Source: G963665925 sp963678925
Lineage (GTDB): Bacteria; Bacillota; Clostridia; Peptostreptococcales; Acidaminobacteraceae
DNA: 64,000 bases
Assembly: GCA_963678925.1 (NCBI GenBank)
Contig: OY787533.1
Coordinates: forward strand, 682,001 to 746,000
Reading direction: 5' to 3'
The translations under genes and the position numbers were made by a program. Below, piece after piece: positions 7,866 through 15,831 of the stretch (positions are counted from its first letter, which is position 1; the number at the start of each line of letters is the position of its first letter). Below the pieces are notes generated by a model that was not told the DNA's origin, did no database searches, and saw nothing but the letters and a program-made list of their open reading frames with translations.

Positions 7866-8303
7866 CTATATGTTTTTCGCGTCGGTATAGACGCACAGGT
7901 ACTGATCAAGGCCTGAATCATCCATTTCTTTCACTTCAAAGCCCTTCTTTTCAAGATAGGAAGCCTCACGTGCATCCGCTTCCATATACATGGCTGGAAT
8001 GCGCGTAAAGTCCATGACCTTGTCAATCATCCATTTTCCAATGTCGGAACCTCTTTGCTCGGGAACAACAGCCAAATGGACAAGCTCAAGCTTCTCATTA
8101 TCAATTTGCTTAAGACCGATTATGCCCACAACCTGCTCTTCTTTCTTGCAGACGTAGAACAGCCCCTGCTGCTTGGAATAGAGACTCTGTGCTGCACTTT
8201 TAACCTTTCCGTCCGTGGCGCCGTGAATTGCCAGAAACAGGACTTCCTTAATGGTCTTGTCTTCATATATATCCATGTGATTTTCAATTTGTATCAAATT
8301 CAT
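7866..8303 (-). CDS. GNAT family N-acetyltransferase
   Basis: A 145-residue cytoplasmic acetyltransferase of the GCN5-related fold. The central strands QQGLFYVCKKEEQVVGIIGLKQI and LELVHLAVVPEQRGSDIGKWMIDKV contain the acetyl-CoA loop (Q/R-x-x-G-x-G/A, here QRGSDIG, somewhat degenerate). The C-terminal ADAREASYLEKKGFEVKEM is the usual final segment. The acceptor substrate cannot be told. GGGAGG lies five bases before ATG 8303. It is 22 bases downstream of the deformylase gene and probably cotranscribed with it. Confidence 0.8.
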   Translation of the reverse strand: MNLIQIENHMDIYEDKTIKEVLFLAIHGATDGKVKSAAQSLYSKQQGLFYVCKKEEQVVGIIGLKQIDNEKLELVHLAVVPEQRGSDIGKWMIDKVMDFTRIPAMYMEADAREASYLEKKGFEVKEMDDSGLDQYLCVYTDAKNI

Positions 8304-8325
8304 GTGTGCCTCCCACTTGCTTTAA

Positions 8326-8829
8326 CTAAAACTTTCCTATTTTATCCTTATTGATTCTGAACGCCTTGTCGTCAACAGCACGCTGCACCGCAAGTATGCC
8401 ATCAAGATGATCATACTCGTGCTGGAAAAGCTCGGCTAGATCGTTTTCAAACTCTAGGGTTTGCGCCTTCAGATCAAGGTCCATATAATCGACTCTTATT
8501 TTCCTGAACCTGCTCACATAAACCTCAAGACCGGGAAAACTCATACAGTCGTCCCACAGCTTATATGTATCATTTCCAAGGGGTGTAAGTTCCGGGTTTA
8601 TGAAGGGGATGATTTTGTCATCGTACTTCATGAAGACAATACGATAGGGTTCATCAATTTGAGGTGCGGCAATCGCACGGCCATACCCATAACGTTCCTT
8701 GAAGCAGTCAATGGTATCGTGCAGGTCTGCCACTACCTGCTTGGCTTTTTCCAGACTTGTCTCTGTAATTTCCTGAGACTTTCTATACAGCTTTTCATCT
8801 CCCAAAAGGAGAATTTCTCTTACTGCCAT
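8326..8829 (-). CDS. def: Peptide deformylase
   Basis: Removes the N-formyl group from nascent proteins. From ATG 8829 (AAGGAGG just upstream) the product is about 167 residues. The three family motifs are visible: GRAIAAPQI (usual GxGxAAxQ), WDDCMSFPG (usual EGCLS, here with DD before the metal-ligand cysteine) and QHEYDHLDG (HExxH with metal-binding histidines and catalytic Glu). The altered second motif sets it apart from housekeeping deformylases. It may be a second paralogue rather than the only enzyme, and no methionyl-tRNA formyltransferase gene is nearby. Confidence 0.87.
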   Translation of the reverse strand: MAVREILLLGDEKLYRKSQEITETSLEKAKQVVADLHDTIDCFKERYGYGRAIAAPQIDEPYRIVFMKYDDKIIPFINPELTPLGNDTYKLWDDCMSFPGLEVYVSRFRKIRVDYMDLDLKAQTLEFENDLAELFQHEYDHLDGILAVQRAVDDKAFRINKDKIGKF

Positions 8830-8970
8830 ATGCCCCTCCTTCAGTTCCTGATTTATCGTATATGTACATTTCATTATAACCTGTTCTCATACAGGACTCA
8901 ATTTAATGATTCCCAGGGCATGAACTCAATTTTTATGAATACACATGTTCCTTAGGCATTCTTACAAAAA

Positions 8971-9014
8971 AAATCCTGTGAATCGGCTGCAGGATGCAGA
9001 TCTTCACAGGATTT
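8971..9014 (-). terminator. Intrinsic terminator after the TIM-barrel gene
   Basis: AAATCCTGTGAA/TTCACAGGATTT stem (8971-8982 and 9003-9014), with a run of eight T on the minus strand. It closes the gene at 9051-9848 and separates it from the deformylase transcript. Confidence 0.85.
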
Positions 9015-9050
9015 TAAAATTCTCATTTTTTAGCTCCACAGGCATTTCGA

Positions 9051-9848
9051 CTAAACAGCAATCATTTTATTTCTGACATCAAGATGAATAATCGATTTTC
9101 TCAGACCATCCAGAGTCTTCGACTCAAGTACAATCCGTTCACAGCTGTCGCTGATTCTGTCCATGACCATATCCATGCACAGTTCACCAGTTCCAAGCGG
9201 CATATGGTCATTTCCAAAGGCACAGTCATGCAGATGCACGTGCTTGATCGCGCTTTCGTTTTGGAAGACAAAGACTTGGTCCTGATATCTGCCCTTGATG
9301 TTATGGCCAGTATCCCATGTAAGATCGATGTAATCAGATTCAAGAAGCAGCGCAACGCCTTCCTGAATAAAATCATGATGAAAATCGCAGGCGTTTTCAA
9401 CACACAGCTTGATGTCTGTTCCTTCAAGACACTTTTCAACATGATCTCTGAAAACTGCAACATGCTTTAAGTAATCTTTCTTATAAGCCTTTTGCAAATA
9501 GACTTTCTCAGTTGGATGCGTGAAAAAAGTCCCCGTGTGCATATGCATGTTCAGCACTTTGATCTGGTTTTCTTTTGCAAAATCTGCTGCTTCTGCGAAA
9601 ATTTCAAATGCAGCATTTCGCATACGTGCGTTAAAATCTGCGAAACAAAAATTTTCAGGCAAGTGCATTGTAAGGTCTACCGCATACTTTTCCTTAAGTT
9701 TTGACACATTCAAGGTGTTTAATGCTTCTACCTGATATTCAGGCACATTCATATTGAGTTCAAGAAAATCCAGCCCCAGCGTCCGGCATATCTTCATGTT
9801 GTTTTCAAGACCCTCAATTTCAATTAATGTTGGCATACCGTACTTCAT
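9051..9848 (-). CDS. Sugar phosphate isomerase/epimerase-like TIM-barrel protein
   Basis: About 265 residues of the AP-endonuclease-2/xylose-isomerase-like TIM-barrel family. Putative metal ligands are in the strands LNMHMHTG, IKLCVENAC (Glu), LTWDTGHN (Asp and His), KHVHLHDC (His) and IVLESKTL (Glu), the pattern expected of a divalent-metal active site. The substrate is unknown. ATG 9848 is preferred over 9887 because the family alignment begins at MKYGMPTLIEIEG; GGGGTG lies seven bases upstream. It is monocistronic with its own terminator. Confidence 0.72.
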   Translation of the reverse strand: MKYGMPTLIEIEGLENNMKICRTLGLDFLELNMNVPEYQVEALNTLNVSKLKEKYAVDLTMHLPENFCFADFNARMRNAAFEIFAEAADFAKENQIKVLNMHMHTGTFFTHPTEKVYLQKAYKKDYLKHVAVFRDHVEKCLEGTDIKLCVENACDFHHDFIQEGVALLLESDYIDLTWDTGHNIKGRYQDQVFVFQNESAIKHVHLHDCAFGNDHMPLGTGELCMDMVMDRISDSCERIVLESKTLDGLRKSIIHLDVRNKMIAV

Positions 9849-9942
9849 CCAAAACACCCCATTCTTCCTATCTGTGTCAAACCCCATCCGGTTAAATTAA
9901 ACCTATGTTAACAGACGTATAATCATACGGATAGTGGATAAT

Positions 9943-9964
9943 CAATACTGTAACAATACTGTAA
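9943..9964. repeat. Tandem 11-bp direct repeat upstream of the TIM-barrel gene
   Basis: CAATACTGTAA occurs twice head to tail (9943-9953, 9954-9964) in the AT-rich 250-base gap between the TIM-barrel gene and cca. A regulator-binding site for the minus-strand gene is possible but unproven. The rest of the gap shows no gene. Confidence 0.5.
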
Positions 9965-10130
9965 TATTTACTTTATAAGCTTAACACTTATTTTTATTAA
10001 GTTCAAAGTCTTTTTTCTTAATTTTGTTCGATTGTACATGTATTATTATGCACTTTATTCGCCTCGCGTGCATACTCTTACACATTTTGGTATGAAAATA
10101 CCAAGACCATTCCCCTCCCCAAACAAAGGA

Positions 10131-10164
10131 AAAACCAGGACAAACTATACCTCGTCCTGGTTTT
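10131..10164 (-). terminator. Intrinsic terminator of cca
   Basis: AAAACCAGGAC/GTCCTGGTTTT stem overlapping the last codons and stop of the cca gene, followed on the minus strand by TTTTTCC. Confidence 0.8.
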
Positions 10165-11512
10165 CAGCGCTAATACACGCCTGCACGAATCCTATCAACT
10201 GATCCTTTTCGTTTTCAAGTTCATTATCCATGACCTTTCCGAGAAGGACATCGAGCCACCTTCCAATTTCCTTACCCTCTCTTATGCCAAGGGCAACCAG
10301 GTCATTTCCGTTAATCATGAGGTTTTTCCTTGAAAACACAGTCTCTGCCTGTTCCAATCGGTCAGTCATTTCATAAAGTCTCACAAGGGAAGAAGCCCGT
10401 TCAGGATAGGCCGTTCCTATTAAGTCTCCCTTCATCAGATCAATCAGATCTCTTAAGGCTTCGAAGCTGCCCATTTTGACAAGCAAACGTCTCATGCCCT
10501 TTTCACCTATTTCAGCAGGGTTGAACATATGGGCCTCTATGAGCGTTGAAACCTCACGAATAAGGCCACCGCTGCATTTGAGTTCCTTCAGACATGCTTG
10601 TGCAAGCTCTGCCGAAGCCAGCTCGTGCCCATAATAATGGGCGATACATTCCATGGTTTGCACGTCCGGCTTGCCCACATCATGAAAGAGGGCGGCGAGG
10701 CGTAGTGTCAAACGCGCCGGTACATTCTCAAGAACCGTCAGGCTATGCTCAAGTAGGGTTTTGTTATGATAGGGATTCTGCTGGTCATAGCCCCGCATTC
10801 TCTTTAAAAACTTATAGAATAGAAAGCTTGCGCCCAAATCATATGCAATCACATTTCGAATGCCATCGGCAGCCTTGGCGCAGACCAGAATCTTAAACAG
10901 CTCATCACGCAGCCGCTCACCACTCACCCTATGGCTATCAAGCGAGACTGCCGTCATTTTTTCTGAGAGCACTTTGTCTATAGAGGCATCCAGCTCAACA
11001 GAGAGCCTTACTGCACGAAGGGCCCGTATGGGATCCTCCGCCAGCATGGCCTCTGGGTACATGGCTGCAATGCGTTTTTTATATAAATCTTCAAATCCGC
11101 CAAAGGGATCAACAAGACCCGTGTTTTCGGAAAAGGCCATAGCATTTACCGTAAAATCCCTGCAGGCAAGATCCGTGTAAATATCGCCACCTGTAACAAG
11201 GCCTGCCTCTGTCCTTTTTCTAAATGCGGTGATTTCCATATCAAAATCTTCAAAAGCCTTCGCATAGGTTCCAAATTGCCCCAGCTTATAGAGCCTAAAC
11301 CTGTCGGCCAGTCTTTCCAGCGCTTCCTGCGAAGCCCCCACAGCCAAATCATAATCCTTGGGTTTTCTGTCCATGATCAGGTCACGCACAGAACCACCCA
11401 CGAGAAAGACAGGGTGTCCCTGGGCTTCAACCGCTTCCATGAACAGCTTCACCTCTTCAGGTATCTTGTTTAAAATTTTATCGTGGATATTGTCAGGAAG
11501 TCGCACCCTCAT
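10145..11512 (-). CDS. cca: CCA tRNA nucleotidyltransferase with HD domain
   Basis: Adds or repairs the 3'-CCA end of tRNAs. The N-terminal class II nucleotidyltransferase domain has VFLVGGSVRDLIMDRKPKDYDLAV, in which the GGSVRD loop and the two catalytic acidic residues (D-Y-D) are visible. CRDFTVNAMAFS and EDPIRALRAVRLSVEL are the tRNA and NTP recognition motifs. A C-terminal HD phosphohydrolase domain follows (LAALFHDVGKP, with YYGHELASAELA). About 455 residues. ATG 11512 follows AAAGGA closely; a TTG at 11524 is the alternative. It runs in the same direction as the ABC exporter genes after a 40-base gap. Confidence 0.92.
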   Translation of the reverse strand: MRVRLPDNIHDKILNKIPEEVKLFMEAVEAQGHPVFLVGGSVRDLIMDRKPKDYDLAVGASQEALERLADRFRLYKLGQFGTYAKAFEDFDMEITAFRKRTEAGLVTGGDIYTDLACRDFTVNAMAFSENTGLVDPFGGFEDLYKKRIAAMYPEAMLAEDPIRALRAVRLSVELDASIDKVLSEKMTAVSLDSHRVSGERLRDELFKILVCAKAADGIRNVIAYDLGASFLFYKFLKRMRGYDQQNPYHNKTLLEHSLTVLENVPARLTLRLAALFHDVGKPDVQTMECIAHYYGHELASAELAQACLKELKCSGGLIREVSTLIEAHMFNPAEIGEKGMRRLLVKMGSFEALRDLIDLMKGDLIGTAYPERASSLVRLYEMTDRLEQAETVFSRKNLMINGNDLVALGIREGKEIGRWLDVLLGKVMDNELENEKDQLIGFVQACISAENQDEV

Positions 11513-11553
11513 CCATCCTTTCAAATTACAGCTACAGAGTCTGTTCCAGTCAG

Positions 11554-13344
11554 TCAGGACGCACTTTCACGAAACTGAGAATAGTACATATCTGAATAGA
11601 AGCCTTTCATCTCAATCAGGTTGTCGTGGGTTCCGCGTTCGTGGACCCTGCCATCCTTAATGACTAAAATCTGATCTGCCTGGCGGATTGTACTCAGCCT
11701 GTGGGCAATCACAAAGGACGTTCTGCCCCGCATCAGATTGAGCAGACCATCCTGAATATGGCGCTCCGTACGTGTATCTACACTTGACGTCGCCTCGTCC
11801 AGTATGAGGATGTCTGGACTCGCCAAAATCGCTCTGGCAATGGCAATCAGTTGTCTCTGCCCCTGTGATATGTTGGCACCTTCACTGGAAAGCACCGTAT
11901 TGTAGCCATCAGGAAGCCTGTGAATGAACTGGTGGGCATTTGCAAGCTTGGCCGCTTCGACAACTTCCTCATCAGTCGCACTTAACTTGCCATATCGAAT
12001 ATTCTCAATCACACTGTCCGAAAAAAGATACGTGTCCTGAAGAACGATACCGATTTTTGACCGCAAATCCTGAACATCATACTCAGAAATTCTTGCATTA
12101 TCTATGCGAATTTCTCCTGCGTCTATGTCATAGAACCGTGTAAGCAGATTGATGATTGTTGTCTTTCCCGCACCAGTTGGCCCGACCAGGGCTATGGTCT
12201 CGCCAGCTCGTGCACTAAAGGAAACCTGTTTCAGCACTGGTTGGTCCTGAATATAGGAAAAATCCACCTCTTCAAATGCCACAGCGCCCTTAAGTTTATC
12301 CACTTTGATTGCATTGTCGCAGTTTACGATTTCAGGTTTCTCATCTATGACTTCAAAGACACGCTCAGCCCCAGCTATGGCACCTTGAATTGTGTTATAC
12401 AGCGAAGCGATCTGATTGATTGGTCGGGCAAACTGTCTTGAGTAGTTTATGAATGTCACCACAATCCCCACAGTCGTATAGCCTCTGATAATCATGACGC
12501 CACCTACTAGCGCTATAAGGGCATAGGTGGTATTGTTCATCATATTCATGAGGGGGCCCATTACAGATGAAAGCACATCAGCCTTGATAGCGGCATCCCT
12601 GTATACCTTGTTGCGCGACTCGAAGACTTCAATCACCTTTTTCTCCTGACCGTAAGCCTTGACAACCTTCTGCCCCGAAATTGTCTCTTCTATATGTCCG
12701 TTCAAATCGCCCAGACCACGCATTTTTTCCTTGAAGGACTTGCGCGTATGCTTGGCAATGAGCTTGGTCAGCAGGCTGATCAGCGGGATCATTACAAAGG
12801 ATATGAGCGACAGCTGCCAGCTCAGAACCATCATCATACCCACAACACCAACAATGGTCACACCGCTTGCTATAAGCTGCGTCAGACTCTGATTGAGTGT
12901 TGTTGAAATGTTGTCCACATCATTGGTGAGCCTGGAAGTCAGATCTCCGTCCGTATTAGTATCGAAGAATTTGAGGGACAGGGTCTGCATTTTTGAAAAC
13001 AGGTCGGTACGAATTTTTTTGACTGCATCCTGTGCAACGTCAACAGTCAGATAGGTCATGAGCCAAGAAAAAAGTGCTCCCAGAGCGTTTACGGCAAACA
13101 TGAGCACAATCATTTTCAAAAAACCATCCAGGTTCTTCACACTCAGATAGGTGTCGATTGCCCGGCCCATAAAATATGGCGCAATGACATTCATAGCCGA
13201 TGCGAGAATGACCGAAATGAGTATGACCGCCATGGTGCCCATACGTCCCCGAAGATAACTGACAATGCGTTTCACAGTGGCTTTTGCATTCTTTGCCTTT
13301 GTCGCCTTTTTGGTCATGTGTCCGCGTCTTGGTCCTCCAAACAT
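11554..13344 (-). CDS. Heterodimeric ABC exporter subunit, canonical ATPase site (TM288-like)
   Basis: A 596-residue half-transporter: six membrane helices (about residues 35-320) followed by an ATPase domain. The Walker A is VGPTGAGKTT, the signature is ISQGQRQ rather than LSGGQ, and the Walker B with catalytic glutamate is ILILDEATSSVD. The partner encoded upstream has the opposite arrangement, as in TM287/TM288 and BmrCD. The heterodimer probably exports drugs or other amphiphiles. The start overlaps the partner's stop by one base (TAATG). Regulation is expected through the MarR gene at the head of the operon. Confidence 0.92.
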   Translation of the reverse strand: MFGGPRRGHMTKKATKAKNAKATVKRIVSYLRGRMGTMAVILISVILASAMNVIAPYFMGRAIDTYLSVKNLDGFLKMIVLMFAVNALGALFSWLMTYLTVDVAQDAVKKIRTDLFSKMQTLSLKFFDTNTDGDLTSRLTNDVDNISTTLNQSLTQLIASGVTIVGVVGMMMVLSWQLSLISFVMIPLISLLTKLIAKHTRKSFKEKMRGLGDLNGHIEETISGQKVVKAYGQEKKVIEVFESRNKVYRDAAIKADVLSSVMGPLMNMMNNTTYALIALVGGVMIIRGYTTVGIVVTFINYSRQFARPINQIASLYNTIQGAIAGAERVFEVIDEKPEIVNCDNAIKVDKLKGAVAFEEVDFSYIQDQPVLKQVSFSARAGETIALVGPTGAGKTTIINLLTRFYDIDAGEIRIDNARISEYDVQDLRSKIGIVLQDTYLFSDSVIENIRYGKLSATDEEVVEAAKLANAHQFIHRLPDGYNTVLSSEGANISQGQRQLIAIARAILASPDILILDEATSSVDTRTERHIQDGLLNLMRGRTSFVIAHRLSTIRQADQILVIKDGRVHERGTHDNLIEMKGFYSDMYYSQFRESAS

Positions 13345-15071
13345 TATGCGCTGACCTCCTCTCCCAGCTGAGATCTGTAAATGTCCATATATACCGGATT
13401 TTCCCTCAGCAGGTCACTATGCTTTCCTTCACCAACGATGCGTCCGTCATCGAGAACGATTATTCTGTCTGCATCCAGTACCGAACTGATTCTCTGGGCA
13501 ACAAGGATAACGGTCGTATTCTCATATTCCTCTTTGAGCGCATTTTGAATAAGTACCTCTGTCTGAACATCGACCGCACTCGTAGAGTCGTCCAGTATGA
13601 GTATTTTAGGCTCATGGGCCAAAGCACGGGCTATGGAAACACGCTGCTTTTGGCCACCGGAGAGATTCACCCCTCGCTGTCCAATTTCTGTTTCAAGGCC
13701 ATCCGCCTTGTCATCAATGATCATGCGCGCCTGTGCCATGTCTGCAGCTCTTAGAATCACGCTTTCCTTCATTTCCGGTTTCCCATATGCGATATTTGAC
13801 GCAATGGTTCCGGAAAATATCAGGGCACTCTGCTGAACATAGGCTATCGCACGCCTTAAATGGTTTGTTGGAATTTCACGTACATCCCTTCCATCGATGC
13901 AGATGCGTCCATCTGTGACATCGTAGAACCTCGGTATGAGCTGAACCAGGGTTGACTTTCCAGAACCTGTAGCACCCAGTATGGCAAGGGTCTCTCCCGC
14001 ATTGACCTTAAAGCTGATGTCTGAGAGCACCGTTTCCTTTGAAGTGTCTGAATAGCTGAATGTCACATTTTCAAACTTTATTTCCCCACAGATTTGCGCT
14101 TCCAGGTCCGAGTGAGTTTCTTCCAGGGTTGGCTCCATATCGAGTATTTCGATAATCCTTTCCGAAGATGCCCCCGCACGGGAGATCTGGAAAAAGATCA
14201 TGCCAATCATCATCAGAGCAAACAAGAGACGTGTGATGTAATTGATAACCGCAACAATTTCACCAATTGTCGATGTTCCCGCTACCACATCATAGCCTCC
14301 GACCCACAATACACCCACAATGCCGAGATTCAAGGTCAGATGAATCACGGGCATGATGACTGCAAATTTACGCATGGCTTCGATCTGAAAATCTCGAAGC
14401 TCAACATTCACCTTCTCAAACCGTTTTTTTTCATAATCCTGACGCACAAATGCCTTTACAACCCGTATTCCCTTGAGGTTTTCAAGCATGACCGAATTCA
14501 CCTTGTCGACGGTTTTCTGAACACTTTTAAAGAGGTGTCTGGCCCTTGATATGACAACCATGATGATGCACATGAGGACAAGTATCATTCCAATGAGAAT
14601 CAGGCCAAATCTGAAGCTCACATAAAAAGTCAGTATGACAGACCCCACCATCATGAAGGGGGCACGCACCATCATTCTGAGCAGCATTCCAAAAAATTGC
14701 TGTATCTGTACAACGTCGTTTGTAAGACGGGTTATCAGATGTCCAGTTTCAATACGGTCCAGGTTCATAAAACTTAGTGACTGAACCTTGCCATACAGGT
14801 CAGAGCGAATATCGGACCCTGCATTCTGAGAGGCCACAGTGGAAAAGAGCCCACTTCCAGCACCCCCGATGAATCCTATGAGGGTCAGGCCCAGCATGAA
14901 AGCCGAATACCTGAAAATTAGGTCAATATCCTGATTTTTCACACCGACGTCGATTATCTTTTGCATGATAAGTGGTTGGAAAAGGTCCACCGCAACTTCA
15001 ACGAACATAAATACCGGTGCAAGCAGGGCATATTTCCAGTATCTGAACAAATAGTCAAACATACGCTTCAT
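13344..15071 (-). CDS. Heterodimeric ABC exporter subunit, degenerate ATPase site (TM287-like)
   Basis: A 575-residue half-transporter with six membrane helices and an ATPase domain. Walker A is LGATGSGKST and the signature is a canonical LSGGQKQR. The catalytic glutamate after Walker B is replaced by aspartate (ILILDDSTSAVD), as in the degenerate-site subunit TM287. With the next gene it should form a heterodimer with one functional and one degenerate hydrolysis site. AGGTGAT precedes ATG 15071. It lies eight bases after the marR gene. Confidence 0.92.
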   Translation of the reverse strand: MKRMFDYLFRYWKYALLAPVFMFVEVAVDLFQPLIMQKIIDVGVKNQDIDLIFRYSAFMLGLTLIGFIGGAGSGLFSTVASQNAGSDIRSDLYGKVQSLSFMNLDRIETGHLITRLTNDVVQIQQFFGMLLRMMVRAPFMMVGSVILTFYVSFRFGLILIGMILVLMCIIMVVISRARHLFKSVQKTVDKVNSVMLENLKGIRVVKAFVRQDYEKKRFEKVNVELRDFQIEAMRKFAVIMPVIHLTLNLGIVGVLWVGGYDVVAGTSTIGEIVAVINYITRLLFALMMIGMIFFQISRAGASSERIIEILDMEPTLEETHSDLEAQICGEIKFENVTFSYSDTSKETVLSDISFKVNAGETLAILGATGSGKSTLVQLIPRFYDVTDGRICIDGRDVREIPTNHLRRAIAYVQQSALIFSGTIASNIAYGKPEMKESVILRAADMAQARMIIDDKADGLETEIGQRGVNLSGGQKQRVSIARALAHEPKILILDDSTSAVDVQTEVLIQNALKEEYENTTVILVAQRISSVLDADRIIVLDDGRIVGEGKHSDLLRENPVYMDIYRSQLGEEVSA

Positions 15072-15079
15072 AGCATCAC

Positions 15080-15610
15080 CTACTTCTCCTCTTCATCCTT
15101 CACCCGGTGTCCAAAGTGCCTGCTCCTATGCTTATGGCCGTGAAAATGACCATGACCGCCTTCCCTGCCGTGATCAAACTTTTCAAATACATCCGATGAA
15201 CGGATATTGTCTCTGACCCGCTCCAGGTAATTGTGGAACATATCGATTTCCGCCTCGGTCATGCCCTCAAAGTAGACCTCCGAAATACGTTCCTGAAGTG
15301 TTTTCAAGTCTCTGAGCACCTCAAGCCCCTTGTCGGCTATGTATACCCGGGTGATGCGCTTGTCTTCCTCGTCCTTCTGTGTATAGACAAAGCCGTTCTT
15401 CTCCATACGCTCAATCATCTTGGTAATGGTTGGCGCAGCAACCTCAAAACGCTCGGAAAGTTCTTTTTTTGTCAGTCCGTTCTCCTTGCTGAGCAGGAGG
15501 ATAACCTTGGGTTGACCGCCGTACAGACCAAGTTCTTCCAGTTTCGTTCTCATATATATCATATTGGAGTGCATGACTCTTCTCATGATATCTAAAGTAT
15601 CCTTATGCAT
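15080..15610 (-). CDS. MarR family repressor with histidine-rich tail
   Basis: A 176-residue winged-helix regulator. The DNA-binding region (about residues 35-100) includes GLTKKELSERFEVAAPTITKMIERMEKNGFVYTQKDEEDKR, with the recognition helix and the beta-wing ending in the conserved D-x-R. After about residue 145 the protein carries a His/Gly/Arg tail (HGHFHGHKHRSRHFGH; eight histidines in about 23 residues), which is not part of the MarR fold and could bind a metal. It is the first gene of the operon with the ABC exporter. Two palindromes overlapping its promoter are the likely operators, implying autoregulation. Confidence 0.9.
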   Translation of the reverse strand: MHKDTLDIMRRVMHSNMIYMRTKLEELGLYGGQPKVILLLSKENGLTKKELSERFEVAAPTITKMIERMEKNGFVYTQKDEEDKRITRVYIADKGLEVLRDLKTLQERISEVYFEGMTEAEIDMFHNYLERVRDNIRSSDVFEKFDHGREGGHGHFHGHKHRSRHFGHRVKDEEEK

Positions 15611-15629
15611 ATTTTCACCTCACCACATT

Positions 15630-15686
15630 ACTTAGTTGACTAAGTTAATCATACCCATTTTATATTACTTAGTCAACTAAGTTAAT
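15630..15686 (-). promoter_or_regulatory. Promoter and twin operators of the marR-ABC exporter operon
   Basis: On the minus strand TTGACT (15671-15676), a 17-base spacer and TATGAT (15648-15653) form a good sigma-A promoter. Two 16-bp palindromes of the form ACTTAGTYRACTAAGT lie at 15630-15645 and 15667-15682. One overlaps the -35 box and the other the start of transcription, and their centres are 37 bp apart. TTAGTTGACTAA-type dyads are typical MarR targets. The repeats and promoter are directly seen; binding by the encoded MarR protein is inferred from position. Confidence 0.85.
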
Positions 15687-15751
15687 TAAAATTTATAATT
15701 ACCACCCATTCCCCTAACAAAATGCATTAAAATAGACGACCAGACATAAAA

Positions 15752-15798
15752 AATCCCCGGATAAGAAGCTACACATGCGCCTTGTATATCCGGGGGTT
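15752..15798 (-). terminator. Intrinsic terminator of the antiporter operon
   Basis: AATCCCCGGATA/TATCCGGGGGTT stem (15752-15763 with 15786-15797), followed on the minus strand by a T6 run. It lies about 35 bases after the stop of the last antiporter gene. Confidence 0.88.
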
Positions 15799-15831
15799 AT
15801 GACCTAAAGATTTGGATGTAATGAGATATTC

